Shown in pieces: positions 49,442-58,512 of a DNA stretch of 64,000 nt. A model generated the notes under the pieces. The model saw only the letters and a program-made list of their open reading frames with translations. It was not told where the DNA came from and ran no database searches. How positions within the stretch are numbered: position 1 is the stretch's first letter; each line of letters begins with the position of its first letter. A program made the position numbers and the translations under genes. Source of the DNA: Sphingopyxis sp. YF1 (lineage in GTDB: Bacteria; Pseudomonadota; Alphaproteobacteria; Sphingomonadales; Sphingomonadaceae); assembly GCF_022701295.1 (NCBI RefSeq), contig NZ_CP033204.1, positions 2,170,001 to 2,234,000 of the forward strand, given 5' to 3'.

Positions 49442-50131
49442 TCAGTCCCCTTCGGGCTGCGGCAGCAGCAGCGCCAGCAGGATCGCGCGGCATTCGCCGT
49501 CGATCGTGCCGTCGATCAGTTCGGGGCGGAAGCGTCGCTGGAAGGCGACCGTCGCGGCGAAGCCGTCGGTCACGTCGTAGCCGAAGCGTTCGAGCGCAAG
49601 CAGGAAACCCGCATCGGTCCACAGCGGATCGGTCAGCTTCTTGGTCGGGCGCGGCAGCGCAAGCCGGCGGCGCGCCAGTGCGCTCCATGGGAAAAGCTCG
49701 CCCGGGTCCTGCTTGCGCGTCGGTGCGACGTCGGAGTGGCCGACGACATTGCCGCGCGTGATCTCGTGCCGGTCCTTGATCATATGGACCAGCCGGACGA
49801 CCGACGCGACCTGCGCATCGGGAAAGGGCACATAGCCATGTTCGTGCCCCGGGTTGACGATCTCGATCCCGACGCTCGCCGAATTGATGTCGCTCGTGCC
49901 GCGCCAGCGCGCGCGCCCGGCGTGCCAGGCGCGCTTGTCCTCGGGCACCATATGGACAATCTGCCCATCCTCGCCGACGACATAGTGCGCGGAAACTTTT
50001 GCTTCGGGATTGGCCAGCCAATCAATGGCTTCGTCCCCGCTCTTCATACCGGTATAGTGCAGGACGATCATCGAAACCGGCAACAGGCGTTCGTCGAAAT
50101 TGGGGGACCAACGTTCGATAAAATCGCTCAT
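49442..50131 (-). CDS. N-acetylmuramoyl-L-alanine amidase (Amidase_2 type)
   Basis: 229-residue zinc amidase cleaving peptidoglycan stem peptides. Metal and catalytic residues are in MIVLHYTG (His25), WHAGRARWRG, SVGIEIVNPGHEHGY and VVGHSDVAPTRKQDPGELFPW. A C-terminal peptidoglycan-binding helical region (DVTDGFAATVAFQRRFRPE) follows. This is the AmiD/AmpD-like layout. No signal peptide is evident, so a cytoplasmic AmpD-like recycling role or unconventional anchoring is possible. It follows cheR by 77 bases. Confidence 0.9.
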   Translation of the reverse strand: MSDFIERWSPNFDERLLPVSMIVLHYTGMKSGDEAIDWLANPEAKVSAHYVVGEDGQIVHMVPEDKRAWHAGRARWRGTSDINSASVGIEIVNPGHEHGYVPFPDAQVASVVRLVHMIKDRHEITRGNVVGHSDVAPTRKQDPGELFPWSALARRRLALPRPTKKLTDPLWTDAGFLLALERFGYDVTDGFAATVAFQRRFRPELIDGTIDGECRAILLALLLPQPEGD

Positions 50132-50208
50132 GCGGTTTGCGGCCCGATCCTGTCTCGTTCGCCCTTCACCTGCGCCAGCCGTCACCAAAATGCAAGGCGC
50201 GGACGCCG

Positions 50209-51066
50209 TCAGGCGGCCTGCGGCCGGCGCACCTGCTGGTCGGCGGGTTCGTAGAGGCCGCGCAGGCGCGGACTCGATACGAACTGGTCGGTCTGCCCCA
50301 GCACCGTCTCGCCCGCGCCGAGCACGAGGAAACTCTGTGGCGCCGCGACCATGCGCAGCCGCGCAAAGGCCTTTTGCCGCATCGGCAGCGAAAAATAGAG
50401 TAAAAGGTTGCGGCAGAAGATCAGGTCGGCGGGGCTCGCCAGCGGCGGCCGGTCGGTGAGCATGTTCTGCACCGAAAAATCGATCCGGCGGCGCAGGTCG
50501 GCCTTGGCGAGCCATCCCGCGTCGGTCTGGTCGAACCAGCGGACCATGCGCTGCACGGGCAGCCCGCGCTGGATCTCGAACTGGCTGTAGAGGCCGACGC
50601 GCGCGCGGCCGATCGCATGATAGCTGACGTCGGTCGCGACGATGTCGACCTGCCACCCCGCCCACCGCGCTTCCTGCTCGGCGAGCAGCATCGCCATCGA
50701 ATAGGCTTCCTGCCCCGTCGACACGCCGCAATGCCAGATGGTCAACCGCCGCCGGTCGGCGTTGATCCGCCGCACCTCCTCAAGCGCCGTCTTCGCTATG
50801 TCGTCGAATACGCTGTGTTCGCGATAGAAAAATGTCTCGTTGTTGAGCATTGCATCGACCGTATCGTCGAGCAGCTGGCGGCTGTTCGAGGTGACCAGCG
50901 CAGCGACGAGCGCGTCGAGGTCGGCGATACCGTGGCGCTGCATCACCGGCTTCAGCGACATTTCGATGCGCCAGATGCGGTTCGGCGACAGCGTCTGCCC
51001 GGTACGCGATTCGAGCACCCCCATCAGCACGCGATAGGCGGACTCGCTGGCCGTCCCCCCCATCAT
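50209..51066 (-). CDS. cheR: Chemotaxis protein methyltransferase
   Basis: 285-residue SAM-dependent methyltransferase of chemoreceptor glutamates. The N-terminal helical domain is followed by LNNETFFYREHSVFDDI, a SAM motif region CGVSTGQEAYSMAMLL and DLIFCRNLLLYFSLPMRQKA. The tandem ATG at 51066 overlaps the cheB stop (ATGA). The C-terminal tail (RRPQAA) lacks the NWxxF receptor-binding pentapeptide, which is a receptor feature anyway. Confidence 0.94.
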   Translation of the reverse strand: MMGGTASESAYRVLMGVLESRTGQTLSPNRIWRIEMSLKPVMQRHGIADLDALVAALVTSNSRQLLDDTVDAMLNNETFFYREHSVFDDIAKTALEEVRRINADRRRLTIWHCGVSTGQEAYSMAMLLAEQEARWAGWQVDIVATDVSYHAIGRARVGLYSQFEIQRGLPVQRMVRWFDQTDAGWLAKADLRRRIDFSVQNMLTDRPPLASPADLIFCRNLLLYFSLPMRQKAFARLRMVAAPQSFLVLGAGETVLGQTDQFVSSPRLRGLYEPADQQVRRPQAA

Positions 51067-52181
51067 GGCCGGTTCCGTCCTTTGAGGAAGCTGCCGAGCA
51101 TCAGCGCGATCGCGTCGGGGTTGAGCGTCGCGGCGGCGATCCCCGCCTTGGCGACCGCACCCGGCATGCCCCAGATGACGCAGCTTTCGGGCGCCTGCGC
51201 AAAGACGGTGCCCCCCGCCGCCTTGAGCCGCGCGGCGCCGTCGGCGCCGTCGCGTCCCATGCCGCTGAGCACCACCGCGGCGCAGCGCGCGCCATAGACC
51301 TCGGCCAGCGAATCGAACATCGGATCGGCTGAAGGGCAGCAACCATTGGCCACGGGCCGGTGATCGAGCGCGATCTCGCGGCGGCGGCCCGTCGCAACGA
51401 CGAGCAGATGGGCATCGCCGGGCGCGATGTAGATATGATTCTTCTCGACCGGCATGCCCGCCGCGGCGACGAGAACACGCCGCGACGTCATCGTCGCGAT
51501 CTGCTTCGCGTAAAATTCCATGAAGGCGTCGGGCAGATGCTGGGTCAGCAGGATCGGCGCCGCGATGCGCGGATCGAGATGCGCCAGGAAACTCGCAAAG
51601 GCCGGAATCCCGCCGGTCGAGGCCGCAACGGCGATGCATTCGAGCGGCTGGTCGGGAGCGATTGCGGCCGGCGGCACCCGCGGCGCGGGCCGCTCGGCGA
51701 CGCGCAGCGCGACCGGCGGCAGCGACGGCTGCTCGCCGAGCGAGCGGATGCGGTCAGTCAGCACTTCGGAGAAGCGCCCCGAAAAACTGCCGCGCCCGGG
51801 CTTCGCGAGCGTGTCGCTGGCCCCCAGCGCGAGCGCCTCGATCGCGGCCGGGCCGCCTTCGACGCAATTGGAGGAGAGGATGAGCACGCGCGCATTGGCC
51901 GCACGCTCGAGGATGAGCGGCAGCGCCGTCATCCCGTTCATTCCCGGCATTTCGATATCGAGCACCACGACATCGACCGGTTCGCGGGCGAGATAGGCTA
52001 GCGCATCGCCCGCCGACGCCACCGAAGCGCAGATCGAAAGCCCCGGGCTCTGGTCGATGATGCGTTCGAGGATCGAGCGGACGACAAGGCTGTCGTCGAC
52101 GAGCATGACGCGGACGCTGCGCACCGAGGGCATGTCATCGCCCGCGGCGGGCTGGCGGATCAGGGGCTGGGACGCTGCCAC
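51063..52181 (-). CDS. cheB: Chemotaxis response regulator methylesterase
   Basis: 372-residue receptor demethylase/deamidase. The N-terminal receiver has the phospho-Asp in VVVLDIEMPGMNG (Asp75 from the first ATG), and the C-terminal esterase has the triad in AVAASTGG (Ser188), LTQHLP (His215) and LSGMGRDGADG (Asp311). An in-frame ATG at 52133 (residue 17) is an alternative start that would shorten the leader. It sits between cheY and cheR. Confidence 0.95.
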   Translation of the reverse strand: MAASQPLIRQPAAGDDMPSVRSVRVMLVDDSLVVRSILERIIDQSPGLSICASVASAGDALAYLAREPVDVVVLDIEMPGMNGMTALPLILERAANARVLILSSNCVEGGPAAIEALALGASDTLAKPGRGSFSGRFSEVLTDRIRSLGEQPSLPPVALRVAERPAPRVPPAAIAPDQPLECIAVAASTGGIPAFASFLAHLDPRIAAPILLTQHLPDAFMEFYAKQIATMTSRRVLVAAAGMPVEKNHIYIAPGDAHLLVVATGRRREIALDHRPVANGCCPSADPMFDSLAEVYGARCAAVVLSGMGRDGADGAARLKAAGGTVFAQAPESCVIWGMPGAVAKAGIAAATLNPDAIALMLGSFLKGRNRP

Positions 52182-52189
52182 GCGCGGCC

Positions 52190-52564
52190 TCAGGCGACGC
52201 CGACGAGCTGCAACTTCCCTTCGAGCGTTTCGCGGTCGAACGGCTTCATCACATATTCGTCGGCCCCCGCCTCGATCGCGGTGCGGATATGGTCGATACT
52301 GTTCTCGGTGGTGCAGAAGACGACCCGCGGCCGTTCCTCATGCCCGTAGTCGAGGTCATTGAACGCGCCGAGAAACTCCATCCCGCTCATCACCGGCATG
52401 TTCCAGTCGAGCAGGATCACGTCGGGACGATTGGCGCGGCAAAAGGTCAGCGCCTCCTGTCCGTCGGCCGCCTCTTCGACCGAAAAGGCCATGCTTTCCA
52501 GTATATGACGCGCGACCTTGCGGATCACTTTGCTGTCATCGACAACCAGACAGGATTTCGACAT
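52190..52564 (-). CDS. cheY: Single-domain response regulator, CheY type
   Basis: 124-residue receiver. Acidic pair in SCLVVDDSKVIRK (Asp9, Asp10), phospho-Asp in VILLDWNMPVMSG (Asp53), Thr in VVFCTTENSI and Lys in YVMKPFDRETLEGKL. The context between cheW and cheB supports flagellar-motor signalling rather than a generic receiver. Confidence 0.94.
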   Translation of the reverse strand: MSKSCLVVDDSKVIRKVARHILESMAFSVEEAADGQEALTFCRANRPDVILLDWNMPVMSGMEFLGAFNDLDYGHEERPRVVFCTTENSIDHIRTAIEAGADEYVMKPFDRETLEGKLQLVGVA

Positions 52565-52626
52565 GATTTACTCCGACCCCCGGGATGTGCCTTGCTACCG
52601 CGAAAAGCGTGTGCAGGCCGTTAACG

Positions 52627-53064
52627 TCAGGCGGCCCGTGCGACGGGCAAGGTGATGAAATGCGAGGGATCGACGACGAGCAGCGACGCGCCCTCATGTT
52701 CGATCATCGCGTCGGCGACGCGCGCCCAGCCCGGCAGCAGCCGGCCGGTCACGCGCGTCTCGGGCGCCTCGATGAAACAGACATCCTCGATCGCGTCGGC
52801 GAGCAGTGCATAGCCGTGCTCGGCGACGTCGACGACGATCACCCGCTGCCCCGGCGCGACCGCGACCGGCGGCAGGCCGATCACGACGTGCGGGTCGATC
52901 AGCGTGAAAACACGGCTGCGCAGCGCGAACAGTCCGGCGACGTGCGGCGGCGCAGCGGGAACCTCGACGGGTGTGCCGACGGTTACCACCGAATTGATCG
53001 CGCGGCTGCGCAGCGCGACGCGCGTGTCGGCGATGCGCGCGATCAGATAGAGCTTCTCCATCAT
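52627..53064 (-). CDS. cheW: Chemotaxis coupling protein CheW
   Basis: 145-residue SH3-like scaffold linking receptors to CheA. The fold is visible in YLIARIADTRVALRSRAINSV-type strands, VAGLFALRSRVFTLIDPHVVIG and VIVVDVAEHGYALLADAIEDV. It overlaps the cheA stop by 4 bases (ATGA), so the two are coupled. Confidence 0.9.
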   Translation of the reverse strand: MMEKLYLIARIADTRVALRSRAINSVVTVGTPVEVPAAPPHVAGLFALRSRVFTLIDPHVVIGLPPVAVAPGQRVIVVDVAEHGYALLADAIEDVCFIEAPETRVTGRLLPGWARVADAMIEHEGASLLVVDPSHFITLPVARAA

Positions 53065-55466
53065 GGGCGGCCTCCTGCAACCTGCCTGCGCAGCGCATCG
53101 AGCAGCGCGGCGCGATCGTAACGATAGATGCTGTCGTCCCCGGGCCCCGCGGCGGCAACCGTCGAGCGCAGCCGGACAAGCGGCACGTCGGCGGCGAGCG
53201 GCCCCGTCGGGGCGCCGGTTTCGGCGAGGCAGAGCTGGACGTCCGCGCGGACGCCCTCGGGATCGTCGCCGCCGACCACGCGGTACCCCGCGCTGCGCAG
53301 GATCGGCGCGAGGAAATTGCTCGCCCAGCCGTCAGCGTCCTCGACCAGCCGGCACAGCGGCTCGCGGACGGGATGCGCCGCCTCGTCGGCGCCATATTGC
53401 GCCATCAGCCAGAAGGGATCGATCAGCTCGACGGGCTCGCCGCCGATCAGCACGACGCCCGCGATCAGCCCCGGCGCTGGCGCCGGCTGCACCGCGTCGG
53501 GAAGGCGGACGATATCGATCACCCCCTCGATCGGATAGCAGAGCACCGAGCGGCCGTCGTGGAGGCGGAGCAGCTTCACCGCCCCCTGCCCCTCGGGCAC
53601 GCGCGCGGCGTGGACGGGATAGATGTGATCTCCGATCTGCACCTGCACCGCACCCGCGCTTTCGAACAGCGCCGGCGCGGGCACCTCTTCGACGCGCTCG
53701 ATCACCGACAGGCGCACGCCGCGTACGCGGTCGCCCGCGTCGCGGAACAGCAGCAGTTGCGCCGCGTCGCGTGCAGCGGCGACCTCGGCGGCGGCTTCGG
53801 CATTGGCGTCGTGGAGCCGGCCCGCCTCCGATGCGTCGACGCCGGCGGCGGCGAGCAGTCCCTGCACGTCGAGCAGCAGCACCGGACGCCCGTTGTCGGG
53901 CAGGGTCGTCCCCGCATAGAGGCCGGTCGCCATGATCATCGGCGCGGCGGGCTTGATCACCAGTTCCTCATGGTCGTGGATCGCGGCCACGCTCAGCGCG
54001 TAGCTCAGCCCCTGCCCCGGCCGCACGAGGATGATCGCGCGATCGTCGGCATCCTCGTTCGTATCGACCGCGCAGCCGAGCACATGTTCGAGCCGCAACA
54101 GCGGGAACTGCTCGCCGCGCACGGTGGCAAGCTCGCCGCCGCCGACGCGGTCGATGCGCACGCTGTCGCTCGTCTCGAGCAGGATTTCGCGCACCGAACC
54201 GCGCGGAATGGCGAAATATTGCCCCGACGCGCGCACCATCAGGCCCGAGATGATCGTCAGCGTCATCGGGACGCGCAGCACGATCGCGAGCCCGCGCCCC
54301 TCCTCGTTGCGCAGGTCGACGACGCCGCCGATCTTTTCGACATTCGCCTTGACGATGTCCATGCCGACGCCGCGACCCGATATCGCGGTGACCCTGGCCG
54401 CGGTCGAAAAGCCGGGCCGAAAGATCAGTTCGAGCTTTTCGCGCGGGCTCAGCGCCCGCGCCTCGCTCTCGCCGATCACGCGCACGGCCAGCGCCTTGGC
54501 GACGAGCCGGTCCGGCGATAGCCCGCGGCCGTCGTCGCGCACCTCGATCTCGATCTGGTTGCCCGACTGGCGCGCCGACACTGCGATGCTTGCTGTGACG
54601 CCCTTGCCCGCCGCGACGCGCTCGTCGAGCGGCTCGATCCCATGGTCGATCGCGTTGCGGACGATGTGGATCAGCGGATCGCGGATATTCTCCATCATCT
54701 CGCGGTCGAGCTCGACCTCGCCGCCGCTCGTCGCAAAACGCACCTTCTTGCCCAGCTCCTGCGCGAGGTCGCGGACGATCCGGGGCAGCGGCGAAAAGAG
54801 CTTGTCGATACGCTGCATGCGCATCTGGCTGACCGACTGGCGCATTCCCGCGATCGAGTCCGACAGGCGATCGAACGAGGCGATCACCGAGGCGTCGGCG
54901 CCCGATTCGCGGAGCATCCGCGCGAATTCGTTGCGCGCGAGGACGATGTCGGTGACCCCCGTCATCACGCTGTCGAGCAGCGGCAGCGGAACGCGGATCG
55001 AGCGCCAGCTCTGCAACAGGTCGGCGCTGATCTCGTCTTCGGCGGGCACGGCGTCCTCGGCAACGGGCACCACCACGGGCGCCGCGTCCGCGCCGGCATC
55101 GACGACCGCGATCGCGTCGATCACGTCGCGGTCGTCGCCTTCGGGCTCGATCCCTGCCGTGCCGAGCGCGGTGCAGAGACTGCCCAGCCGGTCGACGATC
55201 GCGAGCACGGCGGTGACCAGCGCAGCGTTGGCGGGACGATTGCCGCGCCGCACTTGGTCGAGCGCGTCCTCCGCCGCGTGCGACAGCGCGGTGACACGCG
55301 GCAGCGACAGGAAACCCGAACTGCCCTTGATAGTGTGGACGAGCCGAAAGATCGCGTCGAGTTGGGCGCGGTCGGCCGGATCAGCCTCCCACGCCACGAG
55401 CGCGCCGCCGGCCTCGGACAAAATTTCCGCCGTCTCGGCCAGAAAATCGTTGAGCAGATCGTCCAT
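53061..55466 (-). CDS. cheA: Chemotaxis histidine kinase CheA with extra CheW-like and degenerate receiver domains
   Basis: 801 residues. An N-terminal HPt domain carries the phospho-His in RLVHTIKGSSGF (His44). A dimerisation region and HATPase follow: N-box NAIDHGIEPL, G1 DDGRGLS, F-box FRPGFSTA, G2 GRGVGMDIV. A CheW-like domain (MVRASGQYFAIPRGSVREIL) and then what looks like a second one (VQIGDHIYPVHAARVPEGQG) come next. The last ~100 residues resemble a receiver (CRLVEDADGWASNFLAPILR) but the phospho-Asp strand reads ADVQLCLAE, without the Asp. The start at 55466 gives the HPt domain directly. No clear CheY-binding P2 domain. Confidence 0.93.
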   Translation of the reverse strand: MDDLLNDFLAETAEILSEAGGALVAWEADPADRAQLDAIFRLVHTIKGSSGFLSLPRVTALSHAAEDALDQVRRGNRPANAALVTAVLAIVDRLGSLCTALGTAGIEPEGDDRDVIDAIAVVDAGADAAPVVVPVAEDAVPAEDEISADLLQSWRSIRVPLPLLDSVMTGVTDIVLARNEFARMLRESGADASVIASFDRLSDSIAGMRQSVSQMRMQRIDKLFSPLPRIVRDLAQELGKKVRFATSGGEVELDREMMENIRDPLIHIVRNAIDHGIEPLDERVAAGKGVTASIAVSARQSGNQIEIEVRDDGRGLSPDRLVAKALAVRVIGESEARALSPREKLELIFRPGFSTAARVTAISGRGVGMDIVKANVEKIGGVVDLRNEEGRGLAIVLRVPMTLTIISGLMVRASGQYFAIPRGSVREILLETSDSVRIDRVGGGELATVRGEQFPLLRLEHVLGCAVDTNEDADDRAIILVRPGQGLSYALSVAAIHDHEELVIKPAAPMIMATGLYAGTTLPDNGRPVLLLDVQGLLAAAGVDASEAGRLHDANAEAAAEVAAARDAAQLLLFRDAGDRVRGVRLSVIERVEEVPAPALFESAGAVQVQIGDHIYPVHAARVPEGQGAVKLLRLHDGRSVLCYPIEGVIDIVRLPDAVQPAPAPGLIAGVVLIGGEPVELIDPFWLMAQYGADEAAHPVREPLCRLVEDADGWASNFLAPILRSAGYRVVGGDDPEGVRADVQLCLAETGAPTGPLAADVPLVRLRSTVAAAGPGDDSIYRYDRAALLDALRRQVAGGRP

Positions 55467-55738
55467 CACGCTATCGGCACGCCCCCAATATTCAGGGCCG
55501 CCACCATGAAGGACAATGGTTAAACAAGGTTTTACACATGGCCCGGCGCAGAGCGCAATCGCTGCCAATCTGGGCCTATTGCCGGCGCATGCAGACGAAG
55601 GCCGCCGAGGGCAAAGCCCCGGCGGCAGGTCTGCCCATCGGAAGGAGGCATAGTGTCAGACGCACCGCGCGCACGACAGGGGGGATCGGCGCCGCGACGG
55701 CGCCCCGAAAATACCCGCGAAGGACGCGAATGCCGCGT

Positions 55739-56377
55739 TCAGCCGCGCAGCACGGCGCCGACGAGCAGCGATGTCGGTGTCTCGCGCGCGAGCATCACCG
55801 TGCCGCCATTCTGCGCCGCGACCGCCTGGACGAGGATCGCCGGCGCGGTGCGCGAGGTCATCGCCGATGCCCCCTCACCCTCGGCCAGGATGCGCTCGAC
55901 ATCGGCATCGAGGAAGATGCGCTCGGCCTCGACATGCAGCGCGATCTCGATCCCGCTCGCCTGCGTCTCGCACCCGATGTCGAGCCGCCCGCCGCGCACC
56001 AGCGCGTCGACGAGGATCAGCGCGAGGTTGAGGACGATCTTCACCGCGGGCTTGGGCAGCGGGTCGGCACCGATCATCCAGTTGAGGGTGATCGCGCGGT
56101 CGCCGATGATTCCTTCGATCGCCGCCTTCGCTTCCTCGGGCGGAACGCGCTCGCCGAAACCGCCCGCCGACCCGAAGGCGAGACGGAAGAATTTGAGCTT
56201 GTTCGCCGAGGTGCGTGCGCTTTGTTCGAGCAGGTCGATGCAGCGCTCGCGCATCGCGGGATCCTTCTCGTCGGCGAGCAGTTCGAGCCCGTTGGCGAAA
56301 GCCCCGACGGGGCTCAGAAGGTCGTGACACAGGCGCGAGGCCAGCATCGAGGCAAAATCGACGCGATCGTCGGACAT
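55739..56377 (-). CDS. chpT: Histidine phosphotransferase ChpT
   Basis: 212-residue phosphotransfer protein. The motif LCHDLLSPVGAFANGLELL carries the phosphorylated His (His18), and the C-terminal half is a degenerate HATPase-like domain without clear nucleotide-binding boxes. Known for the family: in alphaproteobacteria ChpT relays phosphate from CckA to CtrA and CpdR, controlling cell cycle and often flagellar genes. It lies 272 bases upstream of cheA on the same strand. Confidence 0.88.
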   Translation of the reverse strand: MSDDRVDFASMLASRLCHDLLSPVGAFANGLELLADEKDPAMRERCIDLLEQSARTSANKLKFFRLAFGSAGGFGERVPPEEAKAAIEGIIGDRAITLNWMIGADPLPKPAVKIVLNLALILVDALVRGGRLDIGCETQASGIEIALHVEAERIFLDADVERILAEGEGASAMTSRTAPAILVQAVAAQNGGTVMLARETPTSLLVGAVLRG

Positions 56378-56511
56378 GGATGAACGGGCTCCCCAGCGCA
56401 GTGGACCGCTTCGGGTCCGCCCACGCTCCTAGGGCAGCGACGCCCCGCAGGGCAAGCGCGATCCCCCTGCGCCATCTTGAAAATCGCGCACCTCCCACCA
56501 TATCGCGAGCG

Positions 56512-57468
56512 ATGCAGGGGGATGAACAAGTCTTGACCGTAGCGCTCGAAGAGCGCGCCGCCGGACTACGCCTCGACCGCGCCCTTGCCGAAGCCCTTCC
56601 CGACCTGTCGCGCGAGCGCGTGAAGAGCCTGATCAAGGGCGGCCGCGTCGCCGATGCGCGCGGCACCACGCTGTGGGACCCTTCGGCCAAGGCGCCGGCG
56701 CCCGCGACGTTCGAACTGCGCCTGCCCCGCCCGGCGCCCGCGCACAACGAAGCGCAGGCGATCGACCTTGTCGTCGCCTATGAGGACGAACATCTGATCG
56801 TCGTCGACAAGCCCGCGGGCCTCGTCGTCCACCCCGCCGCCGGCAATCTCGACGGCACGCTGGTGAACGCGCTGCTCCACCATTGCGCCGGCCAGTTGTC
56901 GGGCATCGGCGGTGTCGCGCGTCCCGGGATCGTCCACCGCATCGACAAGGATACCAGCGGACTGCTCGTCGCCGCCAAGCACGACAAGGCGCACGAGGGG
57001 CTTGCGAAGCAGTTTGCCGCGCACAGCATCGACCGCCGCTATAGTGCGCTCGCCACCGGACGGCCGATGCCCGCCAACGGCACGATCGACGCCGCGCTCG
57101 GCCGGTCGGGCACGAACCGCAAGAAGATGGCGGTCGTCGCCGCGGGCCGCGGCAAGCATGCGATCACCCATTACCGGACGATCGAAGCGCTGAACGGCGC
57201 GACACTCGTCGAATGCCGGCTCGAAACGGGCCGCACGCATCAGGTGCGCGTCCATATGGCGCACATCGGCCATCCGCTCGTCGGTGACCCGGTCTATGGC
57301 CGCGCCAGAAAGCCGCTGTCGGACGTGCTGAAAGCGCGGAATTTCGCGCGGCAGGCATTGCACGCCGCCCATTTGGGCTTTATTCATCCGGTGACCGGTA
57401 ACGTCGTCGCGCTCGACAGCGAATTGCCCCCCGATATGCGGGAACTGATCGACATATTGCGCGTTTAG
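56512..57468 (+). CDS. rluD: RluD-type 23S rRNA pseudouridine synthase
   Basis: 318-residue pseudouridine synthase. An N-terminal S4 domain (GLRLDRALAEALPDLSRERV) precedes the catalytic domain with VDKPAGLVVHPA and catalytic Asp in VHRIDKDTSGLLV, then RTHQVRVHMAHIGHPLVGD. Layout and length fit RluA/RluC/RluD-class enzymes, closest to RluD. The ATG at 56512 has only a weak ribosome site; a TTG at 56533 is the alternative. It precedes rpoH by 80 bases. Confidence 0.9.
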   Translation: MQGDEQVLTVALEERAAGLRLDRALAEALPDLSRERVKSLIKGGRVADARGTTLWDPSAKAPAPATFELRLPRPAPAHNEAQAIDLVVAYEDEHLIVVDKPAGLVVHPAAGNLDGTLVNALLHHCAGQLSGIGGVARPGIVHRIDKDTSGLLVAAKHDKAHEGLAKQFAAHSIDRRYSALATGRPMPANGTIDAALGRSGTNRKKMAVVAAGRGKHAITHYRTIEALNGATLVECRLETGRTHQVRVHMAHIGHPLVGDPVYGRARKPLSDVLKARNFARQALHAAHLGFIHPVTGNVVALDSELPPDMRELIDILRV

Positions 57469-57488
57469 GTTTCGAATGAAAATCTATT

Positions 57489-57517
57489 TTGACCGCGAAA
57501 TCCAATCGCGGCACAAT
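57489..57517 (+). promoter_or_regulatory. Sigma-70-like promoter of rpoH with palindrome in spacer
   Basis: TTGACC (57489-57494), a spacer of exactly 17 bases, and CACAAT (57512-57517). Within it lies an inverted repeat CCGCGA (57493-57498) and TCGCGG (57506-57511), positioned like an operator. Predicted transcription start is near 57524, leaving a ~25-base leader with AGGGAAG before the rpoH ATG. Confidence 0.55.
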
Positions 57518-57548
57518 GACCACAGGATTTTAGGGAAGACACTCTCCA

Positions 57549-58451
57549 ATGGCCAACAAAAGCAATGTTCCAGCTACGGTGCCCGCGCTCGGCGGCGAGG
57601 CGAGCCTGAACCGCTATCTGGCCGAAATCCGCAAATTCCCCCTGCTCACCCCCGAACAGGAATTCATGCTCGCCAAGCGCTTTCAGGAGCATGGCGACAA
57701 TGAAGCCGCGGCGCAGCTCGTCACCAGCCACCTCCGCCTCGTCGCCAAGATCGCGATGGGCTATCGCGGCTATGGCCTGCCGGTCAGCGAACTGATCAGC
57801 GAAGGCAATATCGGGCTGATGCAGGGTGTGAAGAAATTCGATCCCGACCGCGGCTTTCGCCTCGCCACCTATGCGATGTGGTGGATTCGCGCCTCGATCC
57901 AGGAATTCATCCTCCGCTCGTGGAGCCTTGTGAAGATGGGCACCACCGCGGCGCAGAAGAAGCTCTTCTTCAACCTGCGCCGGATGAAGAATAATCTCGA
58001 GGCGTTCGAGGACGGCGACCTGTCGCCCGAACATGTTGCCAAGATCGCGACCGACCTCGGCGTGACCGAGGACGAGGTTGTGAGCATGAACCGCCGCATG
58101 GCGATGGGCGGCGATACGTCGCTCAACGTGCCGATGGGCGAGGACGGCGACAGCCAGTGGCAGGATCTGCTCGGCGACGAGGGCCCGTTGCAGGACGAAC
58201 GCGTCGCCGAGGCGCAGGAACGCGACGTGCGCCACGCGCTGCTCAACGAGGCGCTCGAAACGCTCAACGAGCGCGAGCGCCATATCCTGACCGAACGCCG
58301 CCTGACCGACGACCCGAAGACGCTCGAGGATCTGAGCCAGGTCTATGATGTCAGTCGCGAACGCGTGCGCCAGATCGAGGTTCGCGCCTTCGAAAAGCTG
58401 CAAAAGGCGATGCTCAAGCTCGCGGGCGAAAGGCGACTGGTCGGCGCCTGA
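57549..58451 (+). CDS. rpoH: RNA polymerase sigma-32 (heat-shock) factor
   Basis: 300-residue alternative sigma factor. Region 2 has HLRLVAKIAMGYRGYGLPVS and ATYAMWWIRASIQEFILRSW, the RpoH box reads QKKLFFNLRRMK, and region 4 ends YDVSRERVRQIEVRAFEKLQ. The RpoH box separates it from RpoD. Alphaproteobacteria often have more than one rpoH; this is the canonical type. AGGGAAG lies 10 bases before the ATG. Confidence 0.95.
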   Translation: MANKSNVPATVPALGGEASLNRYLAEIRKFPLLTPEQEFMLAKRFQEHGDNEAAAQLVTSHLRLVAKIAMGYRGYGLPVSELISEGNIGLMQGVKKFDPDRGFRLATYAMWWIRASIQEFILRSWSLVKMGTTAAQKKLFFNLRRMKNNLEAFEDGDLSPEHVAKIATDLGVTEDEVVSMNRRMAMGGDTSLNVPMGEDGDSQWQDLLGDEGPLQDERVAEAQERDVRHALLNEALETLNERERHILTERRLTDDPKTLEDLSQVYDVSRERVRQIEVRAFEKLQKAMLKLAGERRLVGA

Positions 58452-58512
58452 GCCACAGGGGAACAACGGGGCCGACCCACGCCGGTTTTTCCGGCACGAA
58501 GGAGTCCGTCCG

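Noticed and set aside
55467..55490. GCCGATAG on the minus strand before cheA as a sigma-28 -10 box
   Set aside because: It is only four bases from the ATG and has no TAAA at the right distance, so it cannot serve as a promoter for cheA.
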